The translations under genes and the position numbers were made by a program. DNA of 57,002 nt, taken from a virus. The notes beneath the pieces were generated by a model that was not told the DNA's origin, ran no database searches, and was given only the letters and a program-made list of their open reading frames with translations. Positions 1 through 6,892 of the stretch are shown here, piece after piece. Position 1 is the first letter of the stretch, and each line of letters starts with the position of its first letter. Location: IMG/VR virus record IMGVR_UViG_3300018080_000211, positions 1 to 57,002 of that record; one strand, written 5' to 3'.

Positions 1-98
1 AATCGGTTAATCTGGTAAAACTGAAAGTGCACTATATCGGAGATATAGGTTGTGGGAGCTGCCAACCGCTCCCAGCGACCTTCTGGAAGGTTAATCTG
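1..98. other. Hairpin and short-repeat cluster (candidate origin or packaging site)
   Basis: Three consecutive hairpins are visible: CTATATC/GATATAG with loop GGA (32-48), TGGGAGC/GCTCCCA with an 8-base loop (53-74) and ACCTT/AAGGT with loop CTGG (78-91). GGTTAATCTGG occurs at 5-15 and 89-99, and a shorter GTTAATCTG lies just upstream across the junction (56868-56876); two of the copies are followed by AAGTGC. Such clusters of iterons and hairpins in a gene-free stretch are typical of replication origins or terminase recognition sites; the role is inferred. Confidence 0.4.
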
Positions 99-123
99 GA
101 AGTGCCGTGCTCGTGCTGTAGGA
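1..123. repeat. Terminal direct repeat, left copy (circle junction)
   Basis: Identical, base for base, to the last 123 bases of the window. Either the assembly of a circular or circularly permuted molecule overlaps itself here, or the virion DNA is terminally redundant. The copy contains three hairpins and two copies of an 11-base direct repeat, listed separately. Confidence 0.95.
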
Positions 124-783
124 ATGAAATGGGGTGGGGTGCATCGTTGTCTGCAAATATCTCGGTGTGTCCATTCCATTCCGCTCGGGAAATCTATCAG
201 ACAAACATTGCTGTCAGGGTGGCGCTGTATCTGGCACAATCCTTCAATCCATAGACAAAGCTATCTGTGGTGTGGCGAGGTAATCATTGGTGTTGTAGTT
301 GAGGGAATGAATTGTTGAATGTTGGTGTGGTGTAGTCGTGAGAAGGAAGGGCACGCTTGGGATGATGACAGAGAGAGGAAGAGCGAGAGTGAGAGAGCGA
401 GAGCGAGAGGCAGCGCTTGATTTGTTGCTGCAAAGCTCGAAGGATTAATTGATTGCAGGCTTGGTGTGGGTTGTGGGTGTGTGATGTATCGAAGAGGAGA
501 GAAGCGAAGAGGAGAATGACAGCAGCAATGGACAAGTGAAAGACAACAACGACAGAGCAGCTTCGCACTCGAGCTTCGAGGAGCGATGAGATGATTGACT
601 CGAGGAGAATGACAGGTGGTGTGTGTGGGGTGGGGAGATGGGCGATTGCGCTGGACAAAAGGCAGCGGCAGTAGGGTGGCCAGTTCAATCGTATAGCATT
701 TTTTCACCCATGCATTCTTATCTGACACACCAACACCACACGGCAGCTCCTCTTATGGATAGACTTATTCAAAAATAAAAAGA
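124..783. other. Gene-poor, purine-rich stretch
   Basis: No convincing gene. The plus strand from about 300 to 620 is rich in G and A (a GA-repeat-like run at 361-412). Only tiny plus-strand reading frames exist, for example 319-420 (33 codons, Arg/Glu-rich), several chained by TGA/ATG overlaps. They could continue the chain of tiny plus-strand genes that ends at 56745 across the circle junction, but the skewed base composition produces such frames by chance. A minus-strand frame over 261-728 is low-complexity and not credible. Confidence 0.5.
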
Positions 784-807
784 TGGGGCAGCTCGGAAGC
801 CACCCCA
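784..807 (-). terminator. Hairpin terminator of the left minus-strand operon
   Basis: Read on the minus strand, a nine-pair stem (TGGGGTGGC with GCTGCCCCA, two wobble pairs) is followed by a T-rich tract. It lies just after the last small gene of the operon (stop at 844). Confidence 0.7.
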
Positions 808-843
808 ATGGTGTGAAACCATTTCATCGTGAGCGAGGTGTGT

Positions 844-978
844 TCATTCAACGATGATAGGGCACTTGTCCTTTCGGCACTCTCCACTCTCATTCATTTT
901 GTGGTAGCAAAGCTTGCCCTTCCTCGAGGGACAAACCCACCGTGAAACTTCGAGTCGCACATACCATAGCTTGCTCAT
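844..978 (-). CDS. Small Cys-rich protein (44 aa)
   Basis: Function unknown. The start ATG overlaps the stop of the upstream acyltransferase-like gene (ATGA), the same coupling seen along this operon. The peptide begins MSKLWYVRLEV and has four Cys in the pattern C-x7-C-x9-C-x4-C, so it probably folds around one zinc ion. It is the last gene of the left operon and precedes a hairpin terminator. Too short for homology by eye; called real because of the coupled start and the Cys pattern. Confidence 0.55.
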   Translation of the reverse strand: MSKLWYVRLEVSRWVCPSRKGKLCYHKMNESGECRKDKCPIIVE

Positions 979-1283
979 CCAGCCACCGTCCAAGCAGGTC
1001 TTTGCCAGACACATACATGCAGGTCGGGCAGGTATTCATAGCCTTGCGACAACAGAAGCTCGAGCGAGGGAAGGCTTGGTGAAATTATTATGACAGCCTT
1101 GACACCTTCCTTCAGCTTCTCTCCCGAGAGCGCCTTAAAGTGTCCCTTCCCTCGATACTCTGGCTTAATTGTGGCAAAACCCACTGTCCTGACGCCATTA
1201 CGGTCAAAGTAATAGCCTTCATACATCTCTCCGAAGTCGGACATTGGGCGCTCCCTCTCGAAATCCCAAAAGTCATCGTTCAT
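975..1283 (-). CDS. Small GNAT-like acetyltransferase-related protein
   Basis: 102 residues. The middle, around residues 33-55, reads TVGFATIKPEYRGKGHFKAL, which resembles the strand plus R/Q-x-x-G-x-G/A acetyl-CoA-binding loop of GNAT acyltransferases (here R-G-K-G-H). After it comes an alternating hydrophobic strand and a segment ending LLLSQGYEYL, like the C-terminal GNAT strand. At 102 residues it covers only part of the usual 140-160 residue fold, so it may be a minimal or degenerate member. The start ATG lies 11 bases inside the end of the upstream zinc-finger gene, with GAAGGTGA as ribosome-binding site. Substrate unknown. Confidence 0.5.
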   Translation of the reverse strand: MNDDFWDFERERPMSDFGEMYEGYYFDRNGVRTVGFATIKPEYRGKGHFKALSGEKLKEGVKAVIIISPSLPSLELLLSQGYEYLPDLHVCVWQRPAWTVAG

Positions 1284-1542
1284 GCTTCACCTTCCTCGCT
1301 TCATCTATCTCGCAACCGCAGTGTCCAGCAAACTTCATGCAGTGAAGACAAAGCAGCCTTCCGCAGATGCAATCTCTGTTTGTCCAATCACCGCAGCGAG
1401 AGCACCTGCCGACCTTCTCACCCTCTTGCTTCAGCCTGCGACCTGTTCCACCGCATGCCTGACACTGCGCATCGCCACTCACTCGAATGATAAAGCCCAT
1501 CCCCTCGCAGTCAGGACACCTTATCCAGACCTTCCTTGCCAT
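1273..1542 (-). CDS. DnaJ-type zinc-finger protein
   Basis: 89 residues. Two CxxCxG elements near the N-terminus (CPDCEGMGF and CQACGGTGR) form a DnaJ-like zinc finger. A second group of Cys and His residues (CSRCGDW, CICGRLLCLHC, HCGC) suggests one or two further zinc sites. Such modules bind unfolded protein or nucleic acid; no J domain is present. The ATG shares one base with the stop codon of the upstream gene (TGATG). Specific role unknown. Confidence 0.65.
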   Translation of the reverse strand: MARKVWIRCPDCEGMGFIIRVSGDAQCQACGGTGRRLKQEGEKVGRCSRCGDWTNRDCICGRLLCLHCMKFAGHCGCEIDEARKVKHER

Positions 1543-2174
1543 CAGGCATCACCATCCTGCTTAATCCGAATGCCAATGCACTTCCTATCTTCCTTCAGGT
1601 CTTGATAGCGCTCATATCTCCCTTCCTTCAGGAGCTTCTTGACGGCATAGTGCACGACTCCACTGCTTGCCCTCGCTTCTGCCTGTATCCTGACCAGCAG
1701 GATGCCTTCAGGCTTCTCCTTGAGCGCTCGGTCAATGAATTTCATCACTCGCTCGGTCGCACCCTTGTCCCATTCGCTCGAGGGAGTCGGAGTTTTGTGA
1801 TGCGGTGCTTTCGGTCTGTAAGGTCGAGGAAGGTTGAGGATTTCAAGCTGGCTATCTGACACAAGGAATTCATTGCCGCACTCGGTGCACTTCATCACAT
1901 GTTTCCCTTCGTGCTCACCGCCATTCCTCGCTCCCTTGTTTCCACAGCTTGGGCACTCGAGTGGATAGATATACTGGTCAGGCCTGTCAGATGTGCCTTT
2001 CGTGGCCACTTCTGGTGGATTTCCTGCCAGTATCTTCGTCAGCGTGTCCCTCTCTGCCTTCAGCTTTGTATGTCTGTCAGCGAGGATGGATATTGCATTG
2101 GACAGGCCTGCCAGCTCTCCCTCGATTGCTTTCAATCTCTCCGCACAGAACACTCTCGCAAGCTCTTCACTCAT
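1542..2174 (-). CDS. Coiled-coil, zinc-ribbon and winged-helix-like protein
   Basis: 210 residues from the ATG at 2174, chosen because it overlaps the stop of the upstream gene (ATGAGTGA) as elsewhere in this operon; a longer frame exists but lacks such a signal. Residues about 10-45 are a heptad-like coiled coil. A zinc ribbon follows (CPSCGNKG about 18 residues before CTECGNEF). The last 75 residues (ATERVMKFIDRALKE to the end) look like a winged helix, with a helix-turn-helix around ASSGVVHYAVKKLLKEG. The architecture suggests a dimeric DNA-binding regulator or replication accessory protein; this is inferred. Confidence 0.6.
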   Translation of the reverse strand: MSEELARVFCAERLKAIEGELAGLSNAISILADRHTKLKAERDTLTKILAGNPPEVATKGTSDRPDQYIYPLECPSCGNKGARNGGEHEGKHVMKCTECGNEFLVSDSQLEILNLPRPYRPKAPHHKTPTPSSEWDKGATERVMKFIDRALKEKPEGILLVRIQAEARASSGVVHYAVKKLLKEGRYERYQDLKEDRKCIGIRIKQDGDA

Positions 2175-2436
2175 TTGAACCACCCATCCGCTCGACTCTC
2201 GCTGGTATGACCTTCGTGATGTTACAGTGGTCACAGCACTTGCCTTCCCTCGCCAGTGGGTCAGGATTATTGCCATGGCCATAGATGTATGCACCACAGA
2301 GCACGCAATACAATGCGTCATCTGCTCTTCGCTCTGCCGCAGCTTCGCAAGAAGCTCCACCCTCGCAGCCTATTCGACCGCAGGTGCGGCAACGCTCCTC
2401 GCTCACGTGGTAATATCCATCATTGTCATAGCTCAT
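2167..2436 (-). CDS. Cys-rich zinc-binding protein
   Basis: 89 residues, function unknown. Cys pairs CRTCGRIGC, CVLCGAY and CCDHC indicate two zinc knuckles. The ATG overlaps the upstream stop (GAATGAGC), and its own stop overlaps the next gene, so it sits inside a translationally coupled chain. Confidence 0.6.
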   Translation of the reverse strand: MSYDNDGYYHVSEERCRTCGRIGCEGGASCEAAAERRADDALYCVLCGAYIYGHGNNPDPLAREGKCCDHCNITKVIPARVERMGGSNE

Positions 2437-2633
2437 TCGACCACCACCACATCGGCCAGAATGCTCTCCAGCACTTCGTTTGGTTCACTGTCGGCAATGG
2501 GCATCTCCTCGACAACGATGCGCTCCAACTCCTTCTCCCAGCACCCTGTACAGTAGCCATCACCCTCGATGTAGAACACTTTGTTTGGATGAGGGCACTG
2601 TACAATCTCGGTGAAATAAGGGTTGTAGCTCAT
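2433..2633 (-). CDS. Small zinc-binding protein (66 aa)
   Basis: Start placed at the ATG overlapping the upstream stop (ATGA); the in-frame extension upstream has no such signal. One CxxC pair is visible (YCTGCWEKEL) together with CPHPNK, which could complete a zinc site. The C-terminal half is acidic. Function unknown. Confidence 0.55.
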   Translation of the reverse strand: MSYNPYFTEIVQCPHPNKVFYIEGDGYCTGCWEKELERIVVEEMPIADSEPNEVLESILADVVVVE

Positions 2634-2959
2634 TCGACCACCTTGCCTTTGAGGTAATCCACTGGAGCAATCCATCCTTCAGGAGCTTGTTCAATCGACA
2701 CGAGTGTTTCGATGTTGACCACTTGACCAGTGCCCACTTGAGCAAGGAAGGTTATCATTTGCTCAAAGTAGGGATACCAATCTGGGCGCTTCTCGGTCAG
2801 CCATATGCCATAGGCAATCGCTCTGGCTCTCTCGGGATGGATGCCCCAACCCATCTGGCACTCGAGTGATGCCAGCTTCTCGAGAGCTTCCTTTGGGTCA
2901 TCGATTTCCTTGAGGGAGTCGAACATCAGTTGAGCTTCAATAACCAGTGTGTTGCTCAT
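2630..2959 (-). CDS. Hypothetical protein (109 aa)
   Basis: Mostly helical by composition, with an acidic N-terminal half and a Trp/Tyr-rich middle (GIWLTEKRPDWYPYFEQM). No motif recognised. Both ends overlap neighbours by four bases, placing it firmly in the left operon. Confidence 0.55.
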   Translation of the reverse strand: MSNTLVIEAQLMFDSLKEIDDPKEALEKLASLECQMGWGIHPERARAIAYGIWLTEKRPDWYPYFEQMITFLAQVGTGQVVNIETLVSIEQAPEGWIAPVDYLKGKVVE

Positions 2960-3504
2960 TCACTCACCTCACTGTCGATGGTTGCATAGACTTCAGCCAA
3001 CACATCGTATGGCATCAAGTCTTGAAGGCCAAACTTCTCGTGGCGCTCGGTCAGGAGCTTCGTGATGAGTGCTTTCAGGATTGGGCAATGCTCAAATCCC
3101 TTCTTGCGTGCCTTCCGCTCCTCGTTGAACAGTTGACTCCACATCGAGTGCTCAAAATCCTCGATGGCTTTGGTGGTGGCGTCATCCTCTTCCTTCTGAA
3201 GCTCCTCTTCCTCAACGATTTCCCACTTTCCACCCAGCTCCTCGACAAGCTCCTTGAGGTCATCGAAGAGTTGAGTGCGCTCTTTGGCGGTGATGACCAG
3301 CTCGGAGTGAACGGTGAGGCCATCGTCATCCTTTGTGAAGAAGCCTTGAACCATCGTGCCTTCGGTTTGCCAGAGGAAGAGCTGATTGGTATGGAGCGCT
3401 CCTTGATTGAACTTCAGACCGTATGCCTTGTACACCTTCTTGATTTTGTCTTTGTTGTTGCTGTACAGTTGGTCTGGCAAGATTGCCTTCTCACGCACCT
3501 TCAT
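2956..3504 (-). CDS. Hypothetical protein (182 aa)
   Basis: Start chosen at the ATG at 3504, preceded by GAGAGGTG five bases upstream; it lies 14 bases inside the upstream gene. An in-frame extension further upstream has no ribosome-binding site. The protein is charged, with a predicted helical acidic stretch (EEEELQKEEDD) in the middle. No family recognised. Confidence 0.55.
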   Translation of the reverse strand: MKVREKAILPDQLYSNNKDKIKKVYKAYGLKFNQGALHTNQLFLWQTEGTMVQGFFTKDDDGLTVHSELVITAKERTQLFDDLKELVEELGGKWEIVEEEELQKEEDDATTKAIEDFEHSMWSQLFNEERKARKKGFEHCPILKALITKLLTERHEKFGLQDLMPYDVLAEVYATIDSEVSE

Positions 3505-4396
3505 TGTAGCACCTCTCTGCAAGCACCTCGAGTGCGGTGATGACATCATCGTATGCCATTGCTTCATTCTGTATCAGCTTCAGCGCTTTCGGTTTGAAGG
3601 CTTCCCAGCCAAATTGATGCCTTGTGGTCGCATAGCCACCATCTGGATAGGTATGCTTGGTCACACGGCAATACACGACCTCTGCATTGATTAGCCTTCC
3701 CCTGCCATAGCAATCAGGGCATGGCATCATTTCAGGCATCATTCCTGTTTCGTGGTAGAGTGGGTTGTCATCTCGCTCGATGACCTGCCCTGTCCCATTG
3801 CAAATCGGACAAGGGTGTTCAGGGACATCAGCGTGGCAGCTCGGGCAACCGAGCAATCCGTCAGCGACCTGCTCCAAGCTTGCCATAGCGCAGAATGGGC
3901 AGGCATCTCCGACCTTGTTCACTGCCTTGGCTTCTGGCTTTGGTTGGGATGGGTACACACACCCCAAATCAATGAGAAGCATGTGCAACATCTCTGGCTC
4001 GGGAGTGCCGATTGTCAAAATCAGCTGCTCACCGTCAAGCTCGTGGCTCACCTTCGTGTCCTTGTGGAGCATCCCAGCTTCCTTCCGAGCGAGGATTTCA
4101 AGGTGAAGGTCTTGACTTCTCTCTTCGGTCGGTCTGACCACGAACACATCACCCTCTCTCCTGACGAGAGCGGTGGGCACTCGCTTGCCTCTCATTCGGT
4201 CGATGGCGCTGTCCAGACCGCTCCAGATGTCCTTCCACGGTCGCATCAGTATTCCATCCTTTGTCCAAGCAACCAATCCTTCCTCGCTCGTGGTGAAGTA
4301 GATTTTGTCATCTCCATCACCTGTAGCTCCGATGGAGTTGAGGAAGGGCACTTTGAACTTCCCATCCTCATACTTCTCGACAACCTGCCAATTCAT
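3491..4396 (-). CDS. Protein with a C-terminal DnaJ-like zinc-finger region
   Basis: 301 residues from the ATG at 4396, which overlaps the upstream stop and follows GGGGTGG. The first 150 residues show no recognised domain. Four Cys pairs follow: CPFC, CPSC, CPICNGTGQ and CPDCYGRGR; the last two are CxxCxGxG repeats of the DnaJ zinc-finger kind. Together with the 89-residue gene at 1273, this operon carries two such modules but no J domain, so they are probably nucleic-acid or protein-binding adaptors. Confidence 0.6.
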   Translation of the reverse strand: MNWQVVEKYEDGKFKVPFLNSIGATGDGDDKIYFTTSEEGLVAWTKDGILMRPWKDIWSGLDSAIDRMRGKRVPTALVRREGDVFVVRPTEERSQDLHLEILARKEAGMLHKDTKVSHELDGEQLILTIGTPEPEMLHMLLIDLGCVYPSQPKPEAKAVNKVGDACPFCAMASLEQVADGLLGCPSCHADVPEHPCPICNGTGQVIERDDNPLYHETGMMPEMMPCPDCYGRGRLINAEVVYCRVTKHTYPDGGYATTRHQFGWEAFKPKALKLIQNEAMAYDDVITALEVLAERCYNEGA

Positions 4397-5307
4397 CTGT
4401 CCCACCCCTTTGGACTGTAGATGTCAAGCACTTTGTCCACATGCTCTGTCCTGATGCGCTTGACCTCGACAAACCAAGCCTGCTCATCGAGTTTGGCCTG
4501 CCAAATCCAATCTGCGACCTCGAGCGCCTTGCCCTTTTTGGTGTAGTCCACAATGGCGCAGCTCTCATCTCCCTTCAGGCGCACATGCCCTTTCGGGAAG
4601 TATGTGTTCATTAGCAGGACATCAGTCAGCTCTTCCTTCATTCCGAGCTTCTGAAGGCAGCGCTTGCAATTGACCTGCTCCTTGACATTGGTCTCATGGA
4701 TGTAGTTGCCTGTTGTGTAGGTCGTGCCGCACCACAGCTGGCCATAGCCATTGCCACCCTCTCCGCACCAGTGGAAGATTGGAATGTCAGCTTCATTCCT
4801 GTACTTGTTCGCATACTCGAGGAAGTCAGGCAGCTTGTCGTCAGCGTTGACGGGCAGCACCCAACCAACAACCACCGACTTCTCCCTGACCTCGAGCACC
4901 TGAAGGTTGTACTCGGAAATCCACTTGCGGTCATCCTTCCGCTCGAATGTGTCACCCCAAAACTCGAATGGCGCAGACTCGCTCACATTCGCCCACTCAT
5001 TGACTCGAGTGGTCTTGAAGTGCACCTTTGAGCCAACATCTGGGATGGCCTTCTGGCGCTCCTTGTCGCAGCAGTCCACCATCACCTTCAGCTCCTCTCG
5101 AGCTTCGCCATTGACCTCGACTTCCTCGAGCAGTAAGAAGTATTTCATGTGGCTCTCGGTCTGGTCATATCCGAAGCTCTGCGTGTAGGTCTTGATGCGA
5201 CCGATTTGCTTGGCTATTCCAACGACATCATTCTTGTAGCTGCCGTGGTTCCAATTCTTGTCGTTGTCGCTGTAGGTGGCATCCATGTCCTTCTTGTGCT
5301 TCCTCAC
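4393..5307 (-). CDS. Hypothetical Cys/Trp-rich protein (304 aa)
   Basis: Starts with GTG overlapping the stop of the preceding 45-codon gene (GTGA). The body is rich in Trp and acidic residues. WCGEGGNGYGQLWCG with CKRC 26 residues later suggests one zinc site. The largest unknown gene of the left operon; no family recognised. Confidence 0.55.
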   Translation of the reverse strand: MRKHKKDMDATYSDNDKNWNHGSYKNDVVGIAKQIGRIKTYTQSFGYDQTESHMKYFLLLEEVEVNGEAREELKVMVDCCDKERQKAIPDVGSKVHFKTTRVNEWANVSESAPFEFWGDTFERKDDRKWISEYNLQVLEVREKSVVVGWVLPVNADDKLPDFLEYANKYRNEADIPIFHWCGEGGNGYGQLWCGTTYTTGNYIHETNVKEQVNCKRCLQKLGMKEELTDVLLMNTYFPKGHVRLKGDESCAIVDYTKKGKALEVADWIWQAKLDEQAWFVEVKRIRTEHVDKVLDIYSPKGWDR

Positions 5308-5441
5308 GCAACCACCTCATCTGCTGAATATCCGCAAGGGCATCGGACATGAACGATGTGTCCATCTTCCTCGAAGCTCTCGCTGACCTGTGCTGTGTCC
5401 TTCTTGCACTTGGGGCAAGTGATGTTCGATGCTCTGGGCAT
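5304..5441 (-). CDS. Zinc-ribbon microprotein (45 aa)
   Basis: A minimal zinc ribbon: CPKC near the N-terminus and CPCG 21 residues later. The start ATG at 5441 sits directly before the upstream stop (TAAATG), and the stop overlaps the next start. Confidence 0.6.
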   Translation of the reverse strand: MPRASNITCPKCKKDTAQVSESFEEDGHIVHVRCPCGYSADEVVA

Positions 5442-5672
5442 TTACAACACCTCTCCCAAGCGCTCTTTTGACTGCTCGATTTCCTCGATGACCTCACGGA
5501 TAAGGTCAGCTTCCTCTTGCAGCTGCTCGCTCACCTGATTGCCACTCTCGAAGTAATCTTCAATGTTGGCAATCCTCTCTTCCAAGCTCTCGGCAAGCTC
5601 TTCAAGAGCCACCAAGTGCTTGGCTATTCCTTCATCGACTTGCGTCAATATTTTTCTATCTTCGTTGTTCAT
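5442..5672 (-). CDS. Coiled-coil protein, first gene of the left operon
   Basis: 76 residues, nearly all in heptad-like repeats rich in Leu, Ile and Glu, so a helical dimer or trimer is likely. The ATG follows GAGGTGTGAAAC, the strong ribosome-binding arrangement used by the first genes of several minus-strand transcripts here. A TATA-like box lies about 50 bases upstream. Function unknown. Confidence 0.65.
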   Translation of the reverse strand: MNNEDRKILTQVDEGIAKHLVALEELAESLEERIANIEDYFESGNQVSEQLQEEADLIREVIEEIEQSKERLGEVL

Positions 5673-5675
5673 GTT

Positions 5676-5740
5676 TCACACCTCGCAGGGAAATATCCCT
5701 GTCAACCATTAAGGTTGTTAGGGCATATAAATATTTCCTT
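5676..5740 (-). promoter_or_regulatory. Promoter and leader of the left operon
   Basis: Minus strand: TATTTATATGCCC at 5733-5721 is a good archaeal TATA box. The leader after it contains two short hairpins, CAACC/GGTTG (loop TTAAT) and AGGGA/TCCCT, before the GAGGTG ribosome-binding site. Confidence 0.6.
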
Positions 5741-5810
5741 GTACAATAATTCTCATCCTTCGATTTTATTATGTCCAACAAATAATTAACTCGAGCTGAT
5801 AGCCATGAAA

Positions 5811-5897
5811 TTATATTTCTGTCAGGATAATATTTTTTCCGTGCCATTTTCCAGAATATGTGTGAATAAATATTTCTGTCAGAATAATAATTTTTTT
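5811..5897. promoter_or_regulatory. Two copies of the intergenic CTGACAG element
   Basis: ATTTCTGTCAG followed by an AT-rich run occurs twice (cores 5819-5825 and 5876-5882). The same core with A/T flanks recurs near 6015, 31285 and 54695, always between genes. The core reads CTG-T-CAG, a small palindrome, so a dimeric regulator is one possibility. Confidence 0.5.
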
Positions 5898-6008
5898 TAG
5901 CCACAAAATTTGCCCTACTCAACGATTGGAGCCAACAGAGTATTAGCGTACAGCTGAACACAAAGCGTGGCAGAAAGTGGCTTTTTGGCCACTCTCCTGT
6001 TGGATGAT

Positions 6009-6030
6009 TTTTATCTGTCAGGGAAAAAAT
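6009..6030. promoter_or_regulatory. CTGACAG element downstream of a terminator
   Basis: TTTATCTGTCAGGG then an A-rich run. On the minus strand it directly follows the T-tract of the terminator of the zinc-ribbon gene ending at 6082, the same arrangement as at 54689-54710. Confidence 0.5.
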
Positions 6031-6035
6031 AAAAG

Positions 6036-6057
6036 TGCCCTTCCTTGTGAAAGGGCA
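6036..6057 (-). terminator. Hairpin terminator after the zinc-ribbon gene
   Basis: Perfect seven-pair stem TGCCCTT/AAGGGCA with an 8-base loop. On the minus strand it is followed by a T-rich tract. Confidence 0.75.
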
Positions 6058-6081
6058 GTGGGAAGAGGTCATTTTCATCTG

Positions 6082-6360
6082 TCAATCCTCACCAAGCTCG
6101 ATGACTTCATCATCACTGGATTTGGGTGCAGATTTTGGAGTGGGCTTGGCCTTCGATTTTTTGGGCTTGTCATCCAGCATGTCGGAGCAACCGTCACAAA
6201 AGATTTCCCGACCTGAACCTTGCCATCCATGTCTTGTCTTTGCTTTCATCACCGCATCCTTCCTGTCAAGCTCGGCAGGGAAGATGAGTGTGCCTTTGCA
6301 TCTTGCGCAGCTGATGGAATAGACCAGCTGACCTTCCTTTATCGCAACTCCTGCTCTCAT
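6082..6360 (-). CDS. Zinc-ribbon protein with acidic ELGED tail
   Basis: 92 residues from the ATG at 6360 (GAGGTG eight bases upstream). Cys pairs CARC and CDGC, about 38 residues apart, form a zinc ribbon. A basic Lys/Pro linker (KPKKSKAKPTPKSAPKSS) follows, ending in DDEVIELGED. Nearly the same tail closes the clamp, the Sak4-like ATPase and the SSB-like protein of the replication operon, so this protein probably acts at the replication fork although it is transcribed separately. Its own promoter (CCAGAAAG class) lies at about 6390-6415. Confidence 0.65.
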   Translation of the reverse strand: MRAGVAIKEGQLVYSISCARCKGTLIFPAELDRKDAVMKAKTRHGWQGSGREIFCDGCSDMLDDKPKKSKAKPTPKSAPKSSDDEVIELGED

Positions 6361-6389
6361 AGGGTTCACACCTCACTGAAGGGAGATTT

Positions 6390-6415
6390 CTTTAAAATCT
6401 TAAATACCTTTCTGG
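6390..6415 (-). promoter_or_regulatory. Minus-strand promoter with CCAGAAAG element
   Basis: On the minus strand CCAGAAAG (6415-6408) is followed by GTATTTAAGATTTTAAAG, a TATA-like run. CCAGAAAG before an AT-rich box recurs at 49200-49207, 50953-50960 and 53287-53294, each time upstream of a minus-strand gene set. Confidence 0.6.
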
Positions 6416-6434
6416 CTTCCGAACACGACCAAGT

Positions 6435-6474
6435 TGCATAACATTCATGTAGTTCACCGAGAATATCGGAAGCG
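6435..6474 (+). promoter_or_regulatory. Upstream region of the first plus-strand gene, TGCATAACATT motif
   Basis: TGCATAACATT (6435-6445) also occurs before the portal gene (8957-8967). CCGA/TCGG half-sites with a five-base spacer (about 6458-6470) lie just before the start codon; related CCGATA sequences lie before the portal gene. Confidence 0.35.
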
Positions 6475-6684
6475 ATGAGTTCAGATGCAGAAGTTCAGCC
6501 GAAGCCTGCAATCATAGTCAAGCCTGATGCGGAGAAGCAGCAGGTGAGTGTTTCTGTCGATACAGATGGCGATGGAAAGCCTGATTTTGAGAAGAGCTTC
6601 ACTGTGAAAGACCCAAGGGTTTGGGCAGCCATAGGCTGGATACTTGCTGGTATATCGATTGCCAAGAATTTGGGCATATGGTAA
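6475..6684 (+). CDS. Small membrane-anchored protein with a Ca-binding-like loop
   Basis: 69 residues. The middle carries DTDGDGKPDFE, a DxDxDG loop like those of calcium-binding EF-hand or thrombospondin-type repeats. The last 22 residues (RVWAAIGWILAGISIAKNLGIW) are hydrophobic, consistent with one C-terminal membrane helix. It stands alone between the divergent promoters and a T-tract terminator, upstream of the packaging genes. Possible roles include a lysis/holin-like factor or a membrane-bound accessory; none can be fixed. Confidence 0.55.
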   Translation: MSSDAEVQPKPAIIVKPDAEKQQVSVSVDTDGDGKPDFEKSFTVKDPRVWAAIGWILAGISIAKNLGIW

Positions 6685-6705
6685 TCAAATCATTTCACGA
6701 TTGCC

Positions 6706-6726
6706 TCCCCCCTTTTTTTTATTTTG
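6706..6726 (+). terminator. T-tract terminator
   Basis: A C-run followed by eight T and ATTTT, 22 bases after the stop of the small membrane protein: the U-rich type of archaeal terminator. Confidence 0.6.
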
Positions 6727-6775
6727 ACAGAGCGATAGATTTCATTTAAGATTTCGAGGATTTTAAACAAAAACT

Positions 6776-6886
6776 TGGGGAAGATTTTTATACAACGCTT
6801 ACGATTTTAAGGTTGTCGAGTTTTGCCGATGCGAACAAGACACTCCTGCTGGAGCGGTCTGACCAACCGCTCCGCTCATTTAATCG
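6776..6886 (+). promoter_or_regulatory. Promoter and long leader of the packaging/virion operon
   Basis: GATTTTTATAC (6783-6793) is a strong TATA box. About 90 bases of leader follow, carrying the hairpin listed at 6851-6873 before the terminase small-subunit gene. Confidence 0.6.
6851..6873 (+). other. Perfect leader hairpin
   Basis: GGAGCGGT pairs with ACCGCTCC around a seven-base loop. Its 3' side shares CCAACCGCTCC with the second hairpin of the terminal repeat (63-73). Because it lies immediately upstream of the terminase genes it could be a terminase recognition site or an RNA regulatory hairpin. Confidence 0.5.
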
Positions 6887-6892
6887 GTGAAG

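Noticed and set aside
261-728. Long minus-strand reading frame (155 codons)
   Set aside because: Low-complexity Ser/Leu/His/Pro-rich sequence arising opposite a purine-rich strand; no ribosome-binding site and no domain.
5656-6078. Minus-strand reading frame of 140 codons in the intergenic region
   Set aside because: It runs over a terminator, promoter and CTGACAG elements, overlaps the first gene of the left operon, and has no ribosome-binding site.
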